A stretch of DNA of 6,777 bases from Belnapia sp. (GTDB lineage Bacteria > Pseudomonadota > Alphaproteobacteria > Acetobacterales > Acetobacteraceae), in the NCBI GenBank assembly GCA_028291445.1, contig JAQGIA010000050.1:1-6777 (forward strand). Direction: 5' to 3'. The translations under genes and the position numbers were made by a program. The notes under the pieces are model-generated. The model saw only the letters and a program-made list of their open reading frames with translations, did no database searches and was not told the DNA's origin. Position 1 is the stretch's first letter. The number at the start of each line of letters is the position of its first letter. Shown here in pieces: positions 6,743 to 6,777 of this stretch.

Positions 6743-6777
6743 ATGACCACCAGACGGCAACTCCGGCTCGGCGCCTT
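6743..6777 (+). CDS. Start of an exported protein, possibly a third Bug-type receptor, cut by the window end
   Basis: ATG at 6743 is preceded by GAAGGG (6729-6734) with 8-base spacing and opens MTTRRQLRLGA before the sequence ends. An Arg pair followed by Gln-Leu and a Leu/Gly/Ala start is the common opening of Bug-family receptors and of other signal peptides. It is transcribed away from the GST gene. Only 11 codons are visible, so the family is a guess from signal-peptide style and neighbourhood. Confidence 0.5.
   Translation, partial: MTTRRQLRLGA

Overview
The window is ordinary-looking chromosomal DNA of a very GC-rich proteobacterium. Three things point to an alphaproteobacterium, probably in or near the Acetobacteraceae/Rhodospirillales (for example a Roseomonas-like organism): the strong GC bias at third codon positions, several stand-alone tripartite-tricarboxylate-type (Bug) receptors, and class-I aminotransferases with the NGCSK.YAMTGWR signature. 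This placement is inferred from sequence style and family content, not from a database comparison.

Left block (1-3598, + strand): four closely packed genes read as one likely operon. A 5'-truncated aspartate-type aminotransferase is followed after 6 bases by a full-length paralogue. That gene overlaps by 4 bases (GTGA) a protein made of two fused GNAT acetyltransferase domains. A DinB-family putative metal-binding protein starts 20 bases after it. The aminotransferases form a tandem gene duplication. The GNAT and DinB proteins have no defined substrate.

Right block (3644-6627, - strand), convergent with the left: read in its own direction it holds a glutathione S-transferase, then 25 bases later a Bug-family periplasmic solute receptor, then tRNA-Val(CAC) with its own good promoter, then a second Bug receptor. 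Neither receptor has membrane transporter genes (TctA/TctB type) in the window, so both look like orphan receptors. Both carry short in-frame tandem repeats in or next to their signal peptides.

Right edge (6628-6777): a 115-base divergent intergenic region carries an inverted repeat that could be an operator. After it, a + strand gene begins at 6743 and runs off the window; its first 11 residues resemble the start of another exported protein.

No mobile element, CRISPR array, phage gene or defence system was found, and I see no convincing new biological system. The most interesting points are modest: the tandem aminotransferases, the double-GNAT fusion, the repeat-bearing export regions of the two receptors, and the possible operator upstream of the GST gene. 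No stretch over 300 bases lacks a gene.
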